Shown in pieces: positions 1 to 9,933 of a DNA stretch of 64,000 nt. The notes under the pieces were generated by a model, which made no database searches, was not told where the DNA came from, and worked only from the letters and a program-made list of their open reading frames with translations. This stretch comes from Arthrobacter globiformis NBRC 12137 (GTDB lineage: Bacteria > Actinomycetota > Actinomycetes > Actinomycetales > Micrococcaceae). A program made the position numbers and the translations under genes. The DNA lies in the NCBI RefSeq assembly GCF_000238915.1, contig NZ_BAEG01000051.1:124001-188000 (forward strand), given 5' to 3'. Numbering within the stretch: position 1 is the stretch's first letter; every line of letters begins with the position of its first letter.

Positions 1-756
1 GTCGATGCTGGCTTCCAGCAGCGGGGAGGCGATGGCCAGCTCGGCTGCCTTGACCGCGCGGTCTTCGCCGCGGGCGGAGCCGATGCCCATAAGGGCCGAG
101 CCCGCGCCCTGCATGACAGATTTCACGTCGGCGAAGTCAAGGTTGATCAGGCCCGGCGTGGTGATGAGGTCCGTGATGCCCTGGACACCGGACAGCAGGA
201 CCTGGTCAGCGGAGCGGAAAGCGTCCAGGACGGAGACGTTGCGGTCGCTGATGGACAGCAGGCGGTCGTTGGGGATCACGATCAGTGTGTCCACCTCGTC
301 GCGGAGGGCGTCGATGCCCGTCTCGGCGGAGCCTGCGCGGCGGCGGCCCTCGAAGGTGAACGGACGGGTGACCACACCGATGGTCAGGGCGCCAAGGGAG
401 CGCGCAATGCGGGCAACAACCGGCGCGCCGCCGGTTCCGGTGCCACCGCCTTCACCTGCGGTCACGAAGACCATGTCGGCACCGCGGAGGACTTCCTCGA
501 TTTCGTCGGCGTGGTCCTCGGCAGCCTGCTTGCCGACCTCCGGGTTGGCCCCGGCGCCCAGCCCGCGCGTCAGTTCCCGTCCGACGTCGAGCTTAACGTC
601 GGCATCACTCATCAGCAGAGCCTGGGCGTCGGTGTTAATGGCTATGAATTCGACACCGCGGAGACCCACCTCGATCATGCGGTTGACTGCGTTCACGCCA
701 CCGCCGCCGATGCCGACGACCTTGATGACGGCCAAGTAATTCTGCGGAGCTGCCAC
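1..756 (-). CDS. ftsZ: Cell division protein FtsZ (3' end outside window)
   Basis: Tubulin-like GTPase that polymerises at midcell into the Z ring and recruits the divisome. The first 252 codons are present and the C-terminus runs off the window. The GTG start at 756 gives an N-terminus reading [20 protein letters not shown]; the tubulin signature GGGTGTG is near residue 105, and the phosphate-contact segments that follow are intact. An AAGGGAC stretch lies upstream of the GTG. It is the last gene seen of the dcw cluster and is separated from ftsQ by a 189-base gap holding its own promoter and a MerR-type palindrome. Only the final third, including the SepF/FtsW-binding tail, cannot be assessed. 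Confidence 0.97.
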   Translation of the reverse strand, partial: MAAPQNYLAVIKVVGIGGGGVNAVNRMIEVGLRGVEFIAINTDAQALLMSDADVKLDVGRELTRGLGAGANPEVGKQAAEDHADEIEEVLRGADMVFVTAGEGGGTGTGGAPVVARIARSLGALTIGVVTRPFTFEGRRRAGSAETGIDALRDEVDTLIVIPNDRLLSISDRNVSVLDAFRSADQVLLSGVQGITDLITTPGLINLDFADVKSVMQGAGSALMGIGSARGEDRAVKAAELAIASPLLEASID

Positions 757-813
757 GTTACGTGTCCCTTGTTAGTGTCCTATTGCGAAAACTGATGGAG
801 TCGAGCTTGAAGA

Positions 814-843
814 GCTGAACCTTAACCTTCCAGTTGAAGGTTA
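814..843 (-). promoter_or_regulatory. Palindromic MerR-type operator candidate upstream of ftsZ
   Basis: TAACCTTC and GAAGGTTA form perfect 8-base arms around a 5-base centre (823-843). The minus strand continues into AAGGTTAAGGTTCAGC (814-829), a motif that recurs upstream of parA and of the resR-like gene. Length and symmetry fit MerR-family operators. In Corynebacterium the MerR protein FtsR activates ftsZ, and its homologue is encoded at 39925-40647 here. The link to that protein is inference. Confidence 0.4.
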
Positions 844-871
844 TAGTTATGTCAAGTAACTCACGTCTGTG

Positions 872-900
872 ACGCTATTTCCTATGCTGGCTACATTCAA
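872..900 (-). promoter_or_regulatory. Candidate ftsZ promoter
   Basis: On the minus strand TTGAAT (895-900) is followed after 17 bases by TAGCGT (872-877), which fits the actinobacterial housekeeping pattern (TANNNT at -10). It lies 116 bases upstream of the ftsZ GTG. A perfect TTGACA is also present at 850-855, but no TANNNT element stands 16-19 bases from it. Promoter assignment is inference from sequence only. Confidence 0.4.
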
Positions 901-945
901 TAACCGCCACCGCGTGTCGTCCTAATCCCCGAGAAATACAGCGGT

Positions 946-1983
946 TCACCGCGTCACCGGATGCCGCGGCACGCTCACGTCATAGGTGTTGACCGGGTTC
1001 GCAGGATCCGCCGGTACCTTGAGCAGCGCCTCGAGTACCCGTGCCTTGAGCTCCTTCTCCCCCGCATTGCCCCAGATGACGGTCTGGCCGTCCAGCAGCT
1101 TCAGCTCCACCGCGTCCACGGATTTGGCGGAGGCGTTGGAGAGCTTGGCCAGCACATTGGCCGGAAGCGCGCCGAGGACCTCGGCCGTGGCCTGGAACAG
1201 GTCCTTGCCGATCGTGCCGGCGCCGCCGTCGATCACCGGCAGCTTCACGGAGGTGGGGTCCGCCGTGGTGCTGAGCCGCACGCCGTCGACGTCCACGAGC
1301 ATGTACTCGTTGCCGCGCTTCACGAGGGCAACGGGGACGCGTTCCTGGACCTGAACCACGAGCACCGACGGCGGGTGGGCCTGAGTGGTGACGGATTTGA
1401 TCTGGACGAGCGGCTTGAGCAGCGAGGTGACCTCGTCGTCGCTGACCTGCGGCAACGGCGTGCCCAGAAGCGGCTTGAGCGCCGCCTGCACCTGGGCCGG
1501 CCTGAGGAGCTTGGTGCCTGTGACGCTCACGCTGTGGACCGCCAGCACCGGGGAATAGACGGCAGCGATGATGAGACCCGCCACGAGGGCAGCCGTGACA
1601 CACACCGCCACGATGAGGTTGCGCCTGATGCGCCGGCCCCGCGGTTCGGGAAACGCCAGCACATTGTCCGGCCCTGGCTTGTCCGGACTTGTGGTCTCCG
1701 GCTTCTGCGTTCCGGGCTTCCAGGCTTTTCCCTTCGGCGTGCCGGCCTTTGGCGTGCTGCGTTTCGGAGCGCTGGCCTTTGGCGTGCTGCGTTTCGGAGC
1801 GCTGGCCTGCGCCTTTTCCTGCGCGGTAACTTCCGGGACGCCCTTGGAGGCGGTGATCACGGCCGGTTTGCCGCCGTCGGGCGCGCCGGCGCTTGTGTCC
1901 CGCCCGGCAGCACCGTCCCGGGCAGCACCATCCCGGCTGGCGGGCTTGGCCGGCCTGTAGGTGGGGCGCCGGGTGCTAGCCAC
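946..1983 (-). CDS. ftsQ: Cell division protein FtsQ
   Basis: Bitopic divisome protein that links FtsL/FtsB-type proteins and FtsW/FtsI; 345 aa. The order is a cytoplasmic N-terminus of about 125 residues rich in Lys, Pro and Ala, one membrane helix (around LIVAVCVTAALVAGLIIAAV), a POTRA domain starting near VHSVSVTGTKLL, then the FtsQ beta domain. The GTG at 1983 is chosen because it overlaps the murC stop (GTGGCTAG) and the frame upstream of it is only a murC shadow. The cytoplasmic tail carries a perfect 10-residue tandem duplication (APKRSTPKAS). It is the penultimate gene before ftsZ. Confidence 0.93.
   Translation of the reverse strand: MASTRRPTYRPAKPASRDGAARDGAAGRDTSAGAPDGGKPAVITASKGVPEVTAQEKAQASAPKRSTPKASAPKRSTPKAGTPKGKAWKPGTQKPETTSPDKPGPDNVLAFPEPRGRRIRRNLIVAVCVTAALVAGLIIAAVYSPVLAVHSVSVTGTKLLRPAQVQAALKPLLGTPLPQVSDDEVTSLLKPLVQIKSVTTQAHPPSVLVVQVQERVPVALVKRGNEYMLVDVDGVRLSTTADPTSVKLPVIDGGAGTIGKDLFQATAEVLGALPANVLAKLSNASAKSVDAVELKLLDGQTVIWGNAGEKELKARVLEALLKVPADPANPVNTYDVSVPRHPVTR
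1751..1810. repeat. 30-bp tandem duplication inside ftsQ
   Basis: Two adjacent 30-base units (1751-1780 and 1781-1810) differ only in the last two bases. They encode a repeated basic APKRSTPKAS-type segment of the FtsQ cytoplasmic tail. The copy number is in frame and probably variable between strains (inference). Confidence 0.85.
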
Positions 1984-3355
1984 CGAGGGTCTCCACGATG
2001 AGCGGCCCGTAAGCGGTGACGTCCCCGGCGCCGGCAGTGAGGATGATGTCCCCCGGCTGCGCGGCCGCGGCCAGGGCGGCGACGGCTTCATCCCCGGCTC
2101 CGACCAGGCTGCCGCCAGAACCGAGGTGCTCGGTGATGAGGGCGCTGGTGACGCCCGGGATGGGATCCTCGCGGGCCGGGTAGATGTCGAGCACCAAGGC
2201 AGTGTCAGCGGCCTTGAGCGCGTCGGCGAACTCGGAGGCAAACTCCCGGGTGCGGGAGAACAGGTGCGGCTGGAAGAGGACGTGCACCCTGTGGTCGCCG
2301 GCCACGGACCTAGCCGCCGCCAGGGCGGCCCGCACTTCCGTGGGGTGGTGCGCGTAGTCGTCGTAGACCCGCACGCCCCGGCCTTCCCCCTTGTACTCGA
2401 ACCGCCGGGACGCGCCGGAGAAGCCCGCCAGGGCGGAGGCGGCGGCCTGGGCGTCCACGCCGAGCTCGAGTGCCACCGCCATGGCGGCGGCAGCGTTCAG
2501 CGCATTGTGCCGTCCGGGGACCTGCAGTGCCAGCGGGAACCGGCCACCCGCCGTCGTGATGGCCACCCTGCCTGGGCCGCCGTCGTCGAGCCGCAGGTCG
2601 GCGGCATCGGAGGTGCCGTACAGGACAACACGGGTATTGCCCCGCTCACGGGTGCGCAGCGCCAGCGCGTGTGCGCCGGCGTCGTCCGCACAGGCCACCA
2701 GCACGCCGTCGGCGGGCAGCAGCTCCGTGAACCGGTCGAAGGATTCGTAAACGGCTTCGGCGGTTCCGTAGTGATCGAGGTGGTCCGGTTCCACGTTGGT
2801 GACGACGGCGATCTGCGGCCGGTAGTTCAGGAACGAACCGTCGGACTCATCCGCCTCGGCGACAAACACCTTGGAGCTGCCGTTCGCCGCGTTGACGCCA
2901 AGCGCCGGGACATTGGCCCCGATCGCGAACGACGGGTCCACGCCGGCGCCCTGCAGCAGCACGGTGATCATGGAGGTGGTGGTGGACTTCCCGTGGGTAC
3001 CGGCCACGGTCACCACGAGGTCGTCGGCCATGGTGGCGGCCAGGGCTTCGGAGCGGTGCAGCACGGGCAGCCCGGCGGCCCGCGCGGCCTCGAGTTCGGG
3101 GTTGTCGGCGCGGATGGCCGAGCCTGCCACGACGGTCTGGGCGTCGCCGAGGTTCGCGGCGTCGTAACCCACGCAGATCCGGGCGCCGGCCCCGGCGAGC
3201 TCCGTCATGACCGGCAGGTCCTTCGCATCCGTTCCGCTGACGGGAACCCCGCGCGCCACCATGATCCTGGCGACGGCGGACATGCCCACGCCCCCGATCC
3301 CAATAAAGTGCACGCGGCCGAGTGCTTCCTGGCTGGGTGCTGCGTTGGTGGTCAT
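1976..3355 (-). CDS. murC: UDP-N-acetylmuramate--L-alanine ligase
   Basis: Cytoplasmic ATP-dependent ligase that adds L-Ala to UDP-MurNAc, the first amino acid of the peptidoglycan stem; 459 aa, the normal length. The N-terminal Rossmann-like UDP-binding segment is [11 protein letters not shown] (about residues 16-26). The Mur ligase P-loop is GTHGKST (119-125), and the central and C-terminal domains contain [10 protein letters not shown] and [10 protein letters not shown]. Its ATG overlaps the murG stop as ATGA, so the two are translationally coupled. No ddl gene lies between murC and ftsQ. Confidence 0.97.
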   Translation of the reverse strand: MTTNAAPSQEALGRVHFIGIGGVGMSAVARIMVARGVPVSGTDAKDLPVMTELAGAGARICVGYDAANLGDAQTVVAGSAIRADNPELEAARAAGLPVLHRSEALAATMADDLVVTVAGTHGKSTTTSMITVLLQGAGVDPSFAIGANVPALGVNAANGSSKVFVAEADESDGSFLNYRPQIAVVTNVEPDHLDHYGTAEAVYESFDRFTELLPADGVLVACADDAGAHALALRTRERGNTRVVLYGTSDAADLRLDDGGPGRVAITTAGGRFPLALQVPGRHNALNAAAAMAVALELGVDAQAAASALAGFSGASRRFEYKGEGRGVRVYDDYAHHPTEVRAALAAARSVAGDHRVHVLFQPHLFSRTREFASEFADALKAADTALVLDIYPAREDPIPGVTSALITEHLGSGGSLVGAGDEAVAALAAAAQPGDIILTAGAGDVTAYGPLIVETLGG

Positions 3356-4452
3356 TTGGATACCGCTTCCAGTACTAGGTCGGCCATGAGCTGGTCGGCA
3401 TTTCGGATGCCGAGGTTTTCCGCGTTAGCCGCCATCGCATCGAGGCGGGGGCGGTCAGTCAGCAGCGGGATGAGATTGGTGCGGACCCATTCGGGGGTGA
3501 AGTCCCTGTCCGCCACCAGGAGGGCGCCGCCAGCATCCACAAGTCCGCGGGCGTTCAGCGCCTGCTCGCCGTTGCCGATCGGCAGCGGCACGAAGACCGC
3601 GGGAACGCCTACCGCGGCGACCTCGCTCACCGTGGCCGCGCCGGCACGGGCCAGCAGCAGGTCAGCCGCGGCGTAAACAGTCTCCATGCCGTCCACGTAC
3701 TCAAGCTGCCGGTAACCGTCGGCGCTCAGCGCATTGCCGTCCGGGTCAGCCACGGACTTGCCGCGGCCGGTGATGTGGATGGTCTGGACGCCGGCCCGGG
3801 ACAGCGCCTCGAGGGACGCCGCCACTGTGCGGTTGATGCTTTGCGCCCCCGAGGAGCCTCCGGTGACGATGAGCACCGGCTTCCCGGGCTGCAGGTCCAG
3901 GCTGCGCAGGGCGCCGTTCCGCGCCGTTGCCCTGACCATCGCCGAAACTTCGCGGCGCATGGGCATGCCCACATGGCGGGCGTGGGGCAGCGGTGTGCCG
4001 GCGAAGGCCACGGCCACGTGCCGGCTCAGCCGTGCTCCGACCCGGTTGGCCAGGCCCGGGCGGGTGTTGGCTTCGTGGATAACGATGGGGATCTTCCGCC
4101 GCCAGGCTGCCAGGTACATGGGCGTGCAGACGTAGCCGCCCACGCCCACGAGGACGTTCGCGCCGGCGTCGTCGAGGATGCGCCCTGCCTGCTGCACGGC
4201 GCCGGCAAGCCGTCCCGGAAGGCGGAGCAGGTCTGCGGAGGGCTTCCGCGGGAACGGGACGCGGTCGATGGTGGCCAGTTCGAGCCCGGCGGCCGGGACC
4301 AGCCTGGTTTCCATACCGGCGGCCGTTCCGACGGCGAGCAAGCGGGCATCGGGGCGGGCATCGCGGATGGCGGCAGCGATGGCCAGCAGCGGGTTGATAT
4401 GGCCTGCTGTACCGCCGCCGGCGAGGACCACGGACAATGACTCGGTTTTCAT
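3352..4452 (-). CDS. murG: UDP-GlcNAc:undecaprenyl-PP-MurNAc-pentapeptide GlcNAc transferase
   Basis: GT28-family peripheral membrane glycosyltransferase that converts lipid I to lipid II; 366 aa. The start ATG at 4452 gives [21 protein letters not shown], with the donor/acceptor GGGTAGH loop right at the N-terminus; the reading frame upstream is a shadow of ftsW. Later motifs include [20 protein letters not shown] and [12 protein letters not shown]. The stop overlaps the murC start (ATGA). It follows ftsW by 11 bases in the same transcript. Confidence 0.96.
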   Translation of the reverse strand: MKTESLSVVLAGGGTAGHINPLLAIAAAIRDARPDARLLAVGTAAGMETRLVPAAGLELATIDRVPFPRKPSADLLRLPGRLAGAVQQAGRILDDAGANVLVGVGGYVCTPMYLAAWRRKIPIVIHEANTRPGLANRVGARLSRHVAVAFAGTPLPHARHVGMPMRREVSAMVRATARNGALRSLDLQPGKPVLIVTGGSSGAQSINRTVAASLEALSRAGVQTIHITGRGKSVADPDGNALSADGYRQLEYVDGMETVYAAADLLLARAGAATVSEVAAVGVPAVFVPLPIGNGEQALNARGLVDAGGALLVADRDFTPEWVRTNLIPLLTDRPRLDAMAANAENLGIRNADQLMADLVLEAVSK

Positions 4453-4463
4453 CAGGTGCTGGT

Positions 4464-5744
4464 TTACGCTTTCGTACGGGATTTCTTGCGCCCGGGCAAC
4501 CGCCACGGGCCGAGCAGTTTGCGGGGCCGGATGTTGGGCGCCATCTGTTCGCGGGCCAGTGACAACACTACGCCGATCGCGCAGAGCGACATCAGCAGCG
4601 CCGAGCCGCCGTAGGAGATGAACGGCAGGGGAACGCCGATCACCGGCATCAGGCCGGTGACCACGGCCATGTTGACCGTGCCCTGGCCCAGCAGCCACAC
4701 CATGATGGTGCCGGCCAGGACCCGGTGGAACAGGTCCTCCTGCGCCACCACCACGCGGTAGATGGCGGCGCCCAGGATGGCGAACAGGACAAGTACGACG
4801 ACGGTCCCCACCAGCCCGAGTTCCTCACCGATGATGGCGAAAATGAAGTCGTTGTGGGCTTCGGGGATCCAGCTGTATTTCTGCCGGCTCTGCCCGAGCC
4901 CCACGCCGAACCAGCCGCCCGATGCCAGTCCGTAAAGGCCGTTGGTGGACTGGTAGTTGGCGTCGATGCCGTCGCCGCAACTCTGGCCGGTCCACCACGA
5001 GGTGATGCGGCAGACGCGGTTGGAGCTGGTCATGGCCATGAACGCTATGACGGCACCGAGGCCCACGGCCGCGAACCCGAACAGGTACAGGCGCACGCCG
5101 GCGAAGAACAGGGCGGCGGCCGTGATGAGCATGATGATCATGCCGGTGCCGAGGTCGTTTCCGATCAGGACCAGTCCGATGATCCCGCCGGCGATGGGAA
5201 CCACGGGGACCACAGCGTGTCCCCACTGGTGCAGCAGGGAGGCCTTCTTGGCCAGCACGGTGGCCATCCACAGTGCCAGGGCAAGCTTGGCCGCCTCGGA
5301 CGGCTGCAGGGTGAAGAACCCGCCGATGTCGATCCAGTTCTTGTTGCCGTTGACGCTGGTGCCGATGACCAGCACGAGCCCCAGCAGGGCATAGGCGATG
5401 ATGATGCCCGGCCAGGCAAGGCGCTTCAGCCATACGACGTTGATCCGCGACAGCATGAACATGCAGAAGGTGCCGATTCCGGCGAAAAGCCCCTGTTTGA
5501 GGGCTGCCGTGTAGGGCGACTCGCCGGCCGCGATGGCCTCCACGCTGGACGCCGAGAGCACCATCATGATGCCGATGGCGGTCAGGGCCAGCGTGGTGCC
5601 CAGGATGAGGTAGTAGGTGGAGCCGTTGCGCGACTTGCCGTTTCCCTCGAGGGCGGACCAGAAGCGCCGGTACCAGCGGAGCAGCCGGCCGCTCTCCCCC
5701 GCCCGCTGCCGGGTGGCCGCGGGACGTGTGGGCGTGCTGACCAT
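4464..5744 (-). CDS. ftsW: SEDS peptidoglycan glycosyltransferase FtsW
   Basis: Polytopic SEDS protein that polymerises lipid II at the septum together with FtsI; 426 aa with about ten membrane helices. It starts with a cytoplasmic arginine-rich segment of about 45 residues, then the first helix. The family hallmarks [26 protein letters not shown] and [11 protein letters not shown] are all present. The C-terminus is basic ([10 protein letters not shown]). It starts 2 bases after the murD stop and precedes murG. Confidence 0.96.
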   Translation of the reverse strand: MVSTPTRPAATRQRAGESGRLLRWYRRFWSALEGNGKSRNGSTYYLILGTTLALTAIGIMMVLSASSVEAIAAGESPYTAALKQGLFAGIGTFCMFMLSRINVVWLKRLAWPGIIIAYALLGLVLVIGTSVNGNKNWIDIGGFFTLQPSEAAKLALALWMATVLAKKASLLHQWGHAVVPVVPIAGGIIGLVLIGNDLGTGMIIMLITAAALFFAGVRLYLFGFAAVGLGAVIAFMAMTSSNRVCRITSWWTGQSCGDGIDANYQSTNGLYGLASGGWFGVGLGQSRQKYSWIPEAHNDFIFAIIGEELGLVGTVVVLVLFAILGAAIYRVVVAQEDLFHRVLAGTIMVWLLGQGTVNMAVVTGLMPVIGVPLPFISYGGSALLMSLCAIGVVLSLAREQMAPNIRPRKLLGPWRLPGRKKSRTKA

Positions 5745-5746
5745 TC

Positions 5747-7367
5747 TTACTCCTTGCCGGTCCGGGCCTCCCCTTCCACGAGCCCGCGGACCGCTGCAAT
5801 GAAGGCGTCGCCACGGTGAGCATAGGAAGAGAACTGATCCATGGATGCAGCAGCCGGAGCCATCAGCACAGTGTCACCCGAGGCGGCGAGCTGCGCCGCC
5901 GATTCGACGGCCCGCGCCATCACTGCCTCCCCGGTTTCAGCTGATTCCGGTGCGGCGTCATGCCCGGTTCCGGCTGACTGCACAATTTCAGTGTGGCCTG
6001 CCGCCGGCCGGATGACGGGGACATCCGGTGCGTGTCGCTGCAGGGACTCTTCCAGCGACGCTGTGTCCTTGCCGATCAGCACCACGGCCTTCAGGCGGCG
6101 GGCATGGTCGCGGACCAGGTCGTCGTAGCTGACGCCCTTGGACAGGCCGCCGGCAATCCACACCACCGGGTCGAACGCAGCCAGGGAGGCTGAGGCTGCG
6201 TGCGGGTTGGTGGCTTTGGAGTCATTGATCCAGAGAACGCCGTTCTGCTTGGCGACCGGCTGGATGCGGTGGCTTCCGGGGATGTAGGCTTGCAGCCCTT
6301 CCCGCACGTGCTCAGGGCTGACGCCGTAGGCCCGCACCAGGCCTGCGGCGGCCAGGGCGTTGGCCACCATGTGACGGGGTGCCACCGGGCCGAGGTCGGA
6401 CATGGACGCCAGTTCCACGGCGCTGTCCTTGCGTTCGGCGATGAACGCCCGGTCCACGAGCAGGCCCTCCACGACGCCGAGCATGCTGATGGCGGGCGTG
6501 AGGGTGGTGAAGGCCACCGCGCGGCAGCCTTCCACCACGTCCGCGTCCTCCACCATGCGTTCGGTTTCGATCTGCTCGTCGTTGTAGATGCAGGCCTTCT
6601 GGGTGTTTTCGTAGATTTTTGGCCTTGTCGGCGAGGTAGGACTCGTAGGAGCCGTGCCAGTCCACGTGGTCTTCAGCGACGTTGAGGCAGACGCTGGCGA
6701 CTGCCGAGACAGACTCCGACCAGTGCAGCTGGAAGCTGGAGAGTTCCACCGCGAAGACGTCATACTCCACCGGGTCACGCAGGGCGTCGAGGATCGGCGT
6801 GCCGACGTTGCCCACGGCGATCGCCTTCAGGCCTGCGGCCCGCAGCATGGACTCGGTCAGGCCGACCGTCGTCGTTTTGCCGTTGGTGCCGGTGATGGTG
6901 AGCCAGTCAGCTGTCTTCCGGCCTTCGCGGACGCGCAGTCGCCAGGCGAGTTCGACGTCGCCCCAGACCGGGATGTGGGCGCGGGAGGCGGCCGCGAGCA
7001 AAGCCTGGTCCGGGCGCCAGCCCGGCGAAGTGACCACGAGGTCCGGCTTCAGGCCGTCGATCTTTGGCAGCGCGCGGACGGCATCCTCACCCAGGAGAAC
7101 GTCGGCCGCGCCCACGATCCGCAGCGTGTCCGCCTTGGCCTGGGCTGTTTCCGTGGTGGCGCCGTCGACCACCACCACGCGGGCACCGAGTTCGATCAGC
7201 GTGTCCGCAGCGGCGAAGCCCGAGACGCCGATCCCGGTGACCACGACGCGCAGCCCGGCCCAGTCGGAGTCCCAGCTAACCAGGCCGCTGAGCCGCGCCG
7301 GACCGGTTACCGCCGGACCCGCCGTCATGTTGTGGGATTCGGAGCCGTTCACAGCAGGACCACCCAT
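5747..7367 (-). CDS. murD: UDP-MurNAc-L-Ala--D-Glu ligase, frame broken by a 1-base insertion
   Basis: Cytoplasmic Mur ligase that adds D-Glu to UDP-MurNAc-L-Ala. The N-terminal half (ATG at 7367, 19 bases inside mraY) reads normally through TGIGVSG and the P-loop GTNGKTTT (160-167) to YLADKAK near residue 249. The remainder ([13 protein letters not shown] to the C-terminus) is in the +1 frame down to the stop at 5747. Reading GCC AAA AAT where family members need GCC AAA ATC places an extra A in the A5 run (6616-6620 on the plus strand). Every other conserved segment is intact, so decay is very recent or the base is a sequence error. An alternative ATG is at 7328. Confidence 0.9.
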
Positions 7368-8458
7368 TCTGCGTAGAAGATGCCAAGCCCCGCGGCGACG
7401 AACAGGCCGGCGAGGATCCAGAACCGGACCACCACGGTGACTTCCGCCCAGCCCTTGAGTTCGAAGTGGTGCTGCAGGGGTGCCATCTTGAAGAAGCGCT
7501 TGCCCTTGGTCACCTTGAAGTAGCCCACCTGGATGATGACGGAGAGCGTGATAAGGACGAACAAGCCGCCGATGAAGGCCAGCAGCAGTTCGGTGCGGGA
7601 CAGGATGGCGAACCCGGCGATGGCGCCGCCGATCGCGAGGGAGCCGGTGTCACCCATGAAGATCTTGGCCGGTGAGGTGTTCCACCACAGGAAGCCCACC
7701 AGCGCGGCGCTCATGATGGCTGCGAGAAGCGCGAGGTCCAGGGGATCCCGGACGGAATAGCAGCCGCTGCCCGCCTGGCGGGGTGAACCACAGGCTTGGT
7801 TGCTCTGCCAGATGCCCATCAGCGTGTAGGCGCCAAACACCATGACCGCGGCGCCGGCGGCCAGCCCGTCCAGGCCGTCGGTGAGGTTTACGCCGTTCGT
7901 CGCCGCCGTGACGATGAGGTTTGACCACAGCACGAACAGGATGGCACCAAGCACGGTGCCGCCGAACGCGAGGTCCAGCCACGGGATGTCACGGACCAGC
8001 GAGATTTTGGTGGAGGCCGGGGTGAGGCCGTCGGGATCCGGGAAGTAGAGGGCCATGACGGCGAAGATGATGCCCACGGCCGCCTGGAGGATGAGCTTGG
8101 CCTTGGCGTTCAGGCCGAGGCTGCGCTGCCGGGAAATCTTGATGAAGTCGTCGAGGAAGCCCACCAGGCCCATCCCCACCATCAGGAAGAGCAGCAGCAG
8201 CGCCGACGCGGACGGCCCGGCCGACCGCGGGTTCATGAGCCACATGATCAGGTGGGTCAGTCCGTAGCTCAGCAGGACCGCGCCCACCACCACGGTGCCA
8301 CCCATTGTGGGCGTGCCACGTTTGGTGTGGTGCGACGTCGGTCCGTCATCGCGGATGAACTGGCCATAGCTCTTGCGGACCAACAGCCGGATGAACAGCG
8401 GCGTACCCACCAGTGCCAGCAGCAGGGCCAGGCCAGCGCCGATCAGAAGTGCAATCAC
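7349..8458 (-). CDS. mraY: Phospho-MurNAc-pentapeptide translocase
   Basis: Integral membrane enzyme that moves phospho-MurNAc-pentapeptide to undecaprenyl phosphate, forming lipid I; 369 aa, about ten membrane helices. Conserved cytoplasmic motifs visible are [12 protein letters not shown], the metal-binding Asp cluster in [10 protein letters not shown], and [12 protein letters not shown]. The start is a GTG that overlaps the murF stop (GTGA, 8455-8458), and the 3' end overlaps the start of murD. Confidence 0.97.
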   Translation of the reverse strand: MIALLIGAGLALLLALVGTPLFIRLLVRKSYGQFIRDDGPTSHHTKRGTPTMGGTVVVGAVLLSYGLTHLIMWLMNPRSAGPSASALLLLFLMVGMGLVGFLDDFIKISRQRSLGLNAKAKLILQAAVGIIFAVMALYFPDPDGLTPASTKISLVRDIPWLDLAFGGTVLGAILFVLWSNLIVTAATNGVNLTDGLDGLAAGAAVMVFGAYTLMGIWQSNQACGSPRQAGSGCYSVRDPLDLALLAAIMSAALVGFLWWNTSPAKIFMGDTGSLAIGGAIAGFAILSRTELLLAFIGGLFVLITLSVIIQVGYFKVTKGKRFFKMAPLQHHFELKGWAEVTVVVRFWILAGLFVAAGLGIFYAEWVVLL

Positions 8459-9927
8459 AGCAGCTCGCTCCCTTCATTGGCAGATGTGGGGGTGGCATGT
8501 GGGGGTAATGCTATCCGATCGCCCAAATGGCGAAGTCCCACGCTGTTGGAGGACTTGAAGAGCACCAGGTCGCCGGGTTCGAGCTGCTCCTGGAGCAGTT
8601 CGTAGGCTTCATCAACGGTCTCGGCGAAGATGCATTCATCGCCCCAGGACCCCTCCTGCACTGCGGAAACGTACAGCGAACGCGCTTCGCGGCCCACCAC
8701 CAGGAGGCGGGAGATGTTCAGCCGCACCACCTGCGTGCCGACGGCGGTGTGCTCGCGGATGGAATCGTCGCCCAGTTCCAGCATGGCCCCGAGCACGGCC
8801 CAGGTGCGGCGGCCGCGGCCCAGATCGGCCAGCGTGCGCAGCGCAGCCCGCATGGATTCCGGGTTGGCGTTGTACGCGTCGTTGATGACCGTGACGCCGT
8901 CGGGCCGTTCGGTCCGCTCCATGCGCCAGCGGCTGGCCGCGGACTGGGAACTCAGTGATGCGCCGATCCGGTCAGCCGGCACACCTGCCGCGTGCGCGGC
9001 CGCTGCTGCGGCGAGGAGGTTCGCAACATGGTGTTCGCCGATGAGTTTGCTGGTGACCCTCACCGTGGGCTCCCCCGGCACTTCGAGGTCAAACTCCGGG
9101 TTGCCCGAGGCGTTGGTGTCCAGGTTGGCGGCCCGGACGGCAGGAGCGTCCGGCTCAGCATCACGGGAGGAGAAGCCCAGGACAGTTGCCTGGGTCCGCG
9201 CCGCCATGGGAGCAACGCGCAAGTCGTCAAGGTTCAGCACGGCGGTGCCTTCGGCGGGGAGCGCCTCGGCGAGTTCGCCCTTGGCGGCGGCGATGTTTTC
9301 CACGCCACCGAATTCCCCGGCGTGGGCTGTTCCCACGCCGAGCACCACTCCGATTTCGGGCCGGACCATGTCGGCCAGGTAGCGGATGTGTCCGATGCCC
9401 GTGGCGCCCATTTCGATGACCAGGAACCGGGTATCAAAGCCCGCCTGGAAGACCGTGAGGGGCACTCCGACCTCTCCGTTGTAGGAACCCTGGGGTGCAA
9501 CGGTCGGCGCTTCAGCCGACAGGATACCCGCGAGGAGGTCCTTGGTGGTGGTCTTGCCGGCCGAACCGGTGATGCCGATGACCGTCAGCGCCTCACCGGC
9601 GGCCTCGCGGTGGTGCCTGATCCGCCGGACAGCCTCTGCCGCAAGGGCGCCCATGGCCAGCACCGCATCCGCGACAACGACCGACGGGTAGGTCCGGCCG
9701 GCGTCGTCCTTGATTTCGCGTTCAGTGAGGGCCAGCACCGCGCCGCGGCCAAAGGCCGCACCAACGAAGCTGTGCCCGTCTGCGCTTTCGCCCGGTTTGG
9801 CGACATAGAGGGAGCCGGTAACGGCCTCCCGCGAATCGGTCACCACGGATCCCGGGGTGACGTCGGGGTCGGCAAGCAGCCGGCCGTTGGTGATTTCGGC
9901 GATTTCCGCCGCAGTTAGTTCAATCAT
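8455..9927 (-). CDS. murF: UDP-MurNAc-tripeptide--D-Ala-D-Ala ligase
   Basis: Cytoplasmic ATP-dependent ligase that completes the UDP-MurNAc-pentapeptide; 490 aa. The N-terminal UDP-binding domain contains VVTDSREAV, the P-loop is GSAGKTTTK (about 121-129), and [11 protein letters not shown] marks the ATP-binding central domain. It sits 6 bases after murE and overlaps mraY, so the three are almost certainly cotranscribed. Confidence 0.96.
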   Translation of the reverse strand: MIELTAAEIAEITNGRLLADPDVTPGSVVTDSREAVTGSLYVAKPGESADGHSFVGAAFGRGAVLALTEREIKDDAGRTYPSVVVADAVLAMGALAAEAVRRIRHHREAAGEALTVIGITGSAGKTTTKDLLAGILSAEAPTVAPQGSYNGEVGVPLTVFQAGFDTRFLVIEMGATGIGHIRYLADMVRPEIGVVLGVGTAHAGEFGGVENIAAAKGELAEALPAEGTAVLNLDDLRVAPMAARTQATVLGFSSRDAEPDAPAVRAANLDTNASGNPEFDLEVPGEPTVRVTSKLIGEHHVANLLAAAAAAHAAGVPADRIGASLSSQSAASRWRMERTERPDGVTVINDAYNANPESMRAALRTLADLGRGRRTWAVLGAMLELGDDSIREHTAVGTQVVRLNISRLLVVGREARSLYVSAVQEGSWGDECIFAETVDEAYELLQEQLEPGDLVLFKSSNSVGLRHLGDRIALPPHATPTSANEGSELL

Positions 9928-9933
9928 GTCGGT

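Noticed and set aside
850..855. Perfect TTGACA as the ftsZ -35
   Set aside because: No TANNNT hexamer lies 16-19 bases downstream; kept only as a note beside the better-spaced 872-900 pair.
6600..6640. Programmed ribosomal frameshift in murD
   Set aside because: The needed shift is +1 and no stop codon, rare codon or slippery heptamer typical of programmed sites is found; an indel is simpler.
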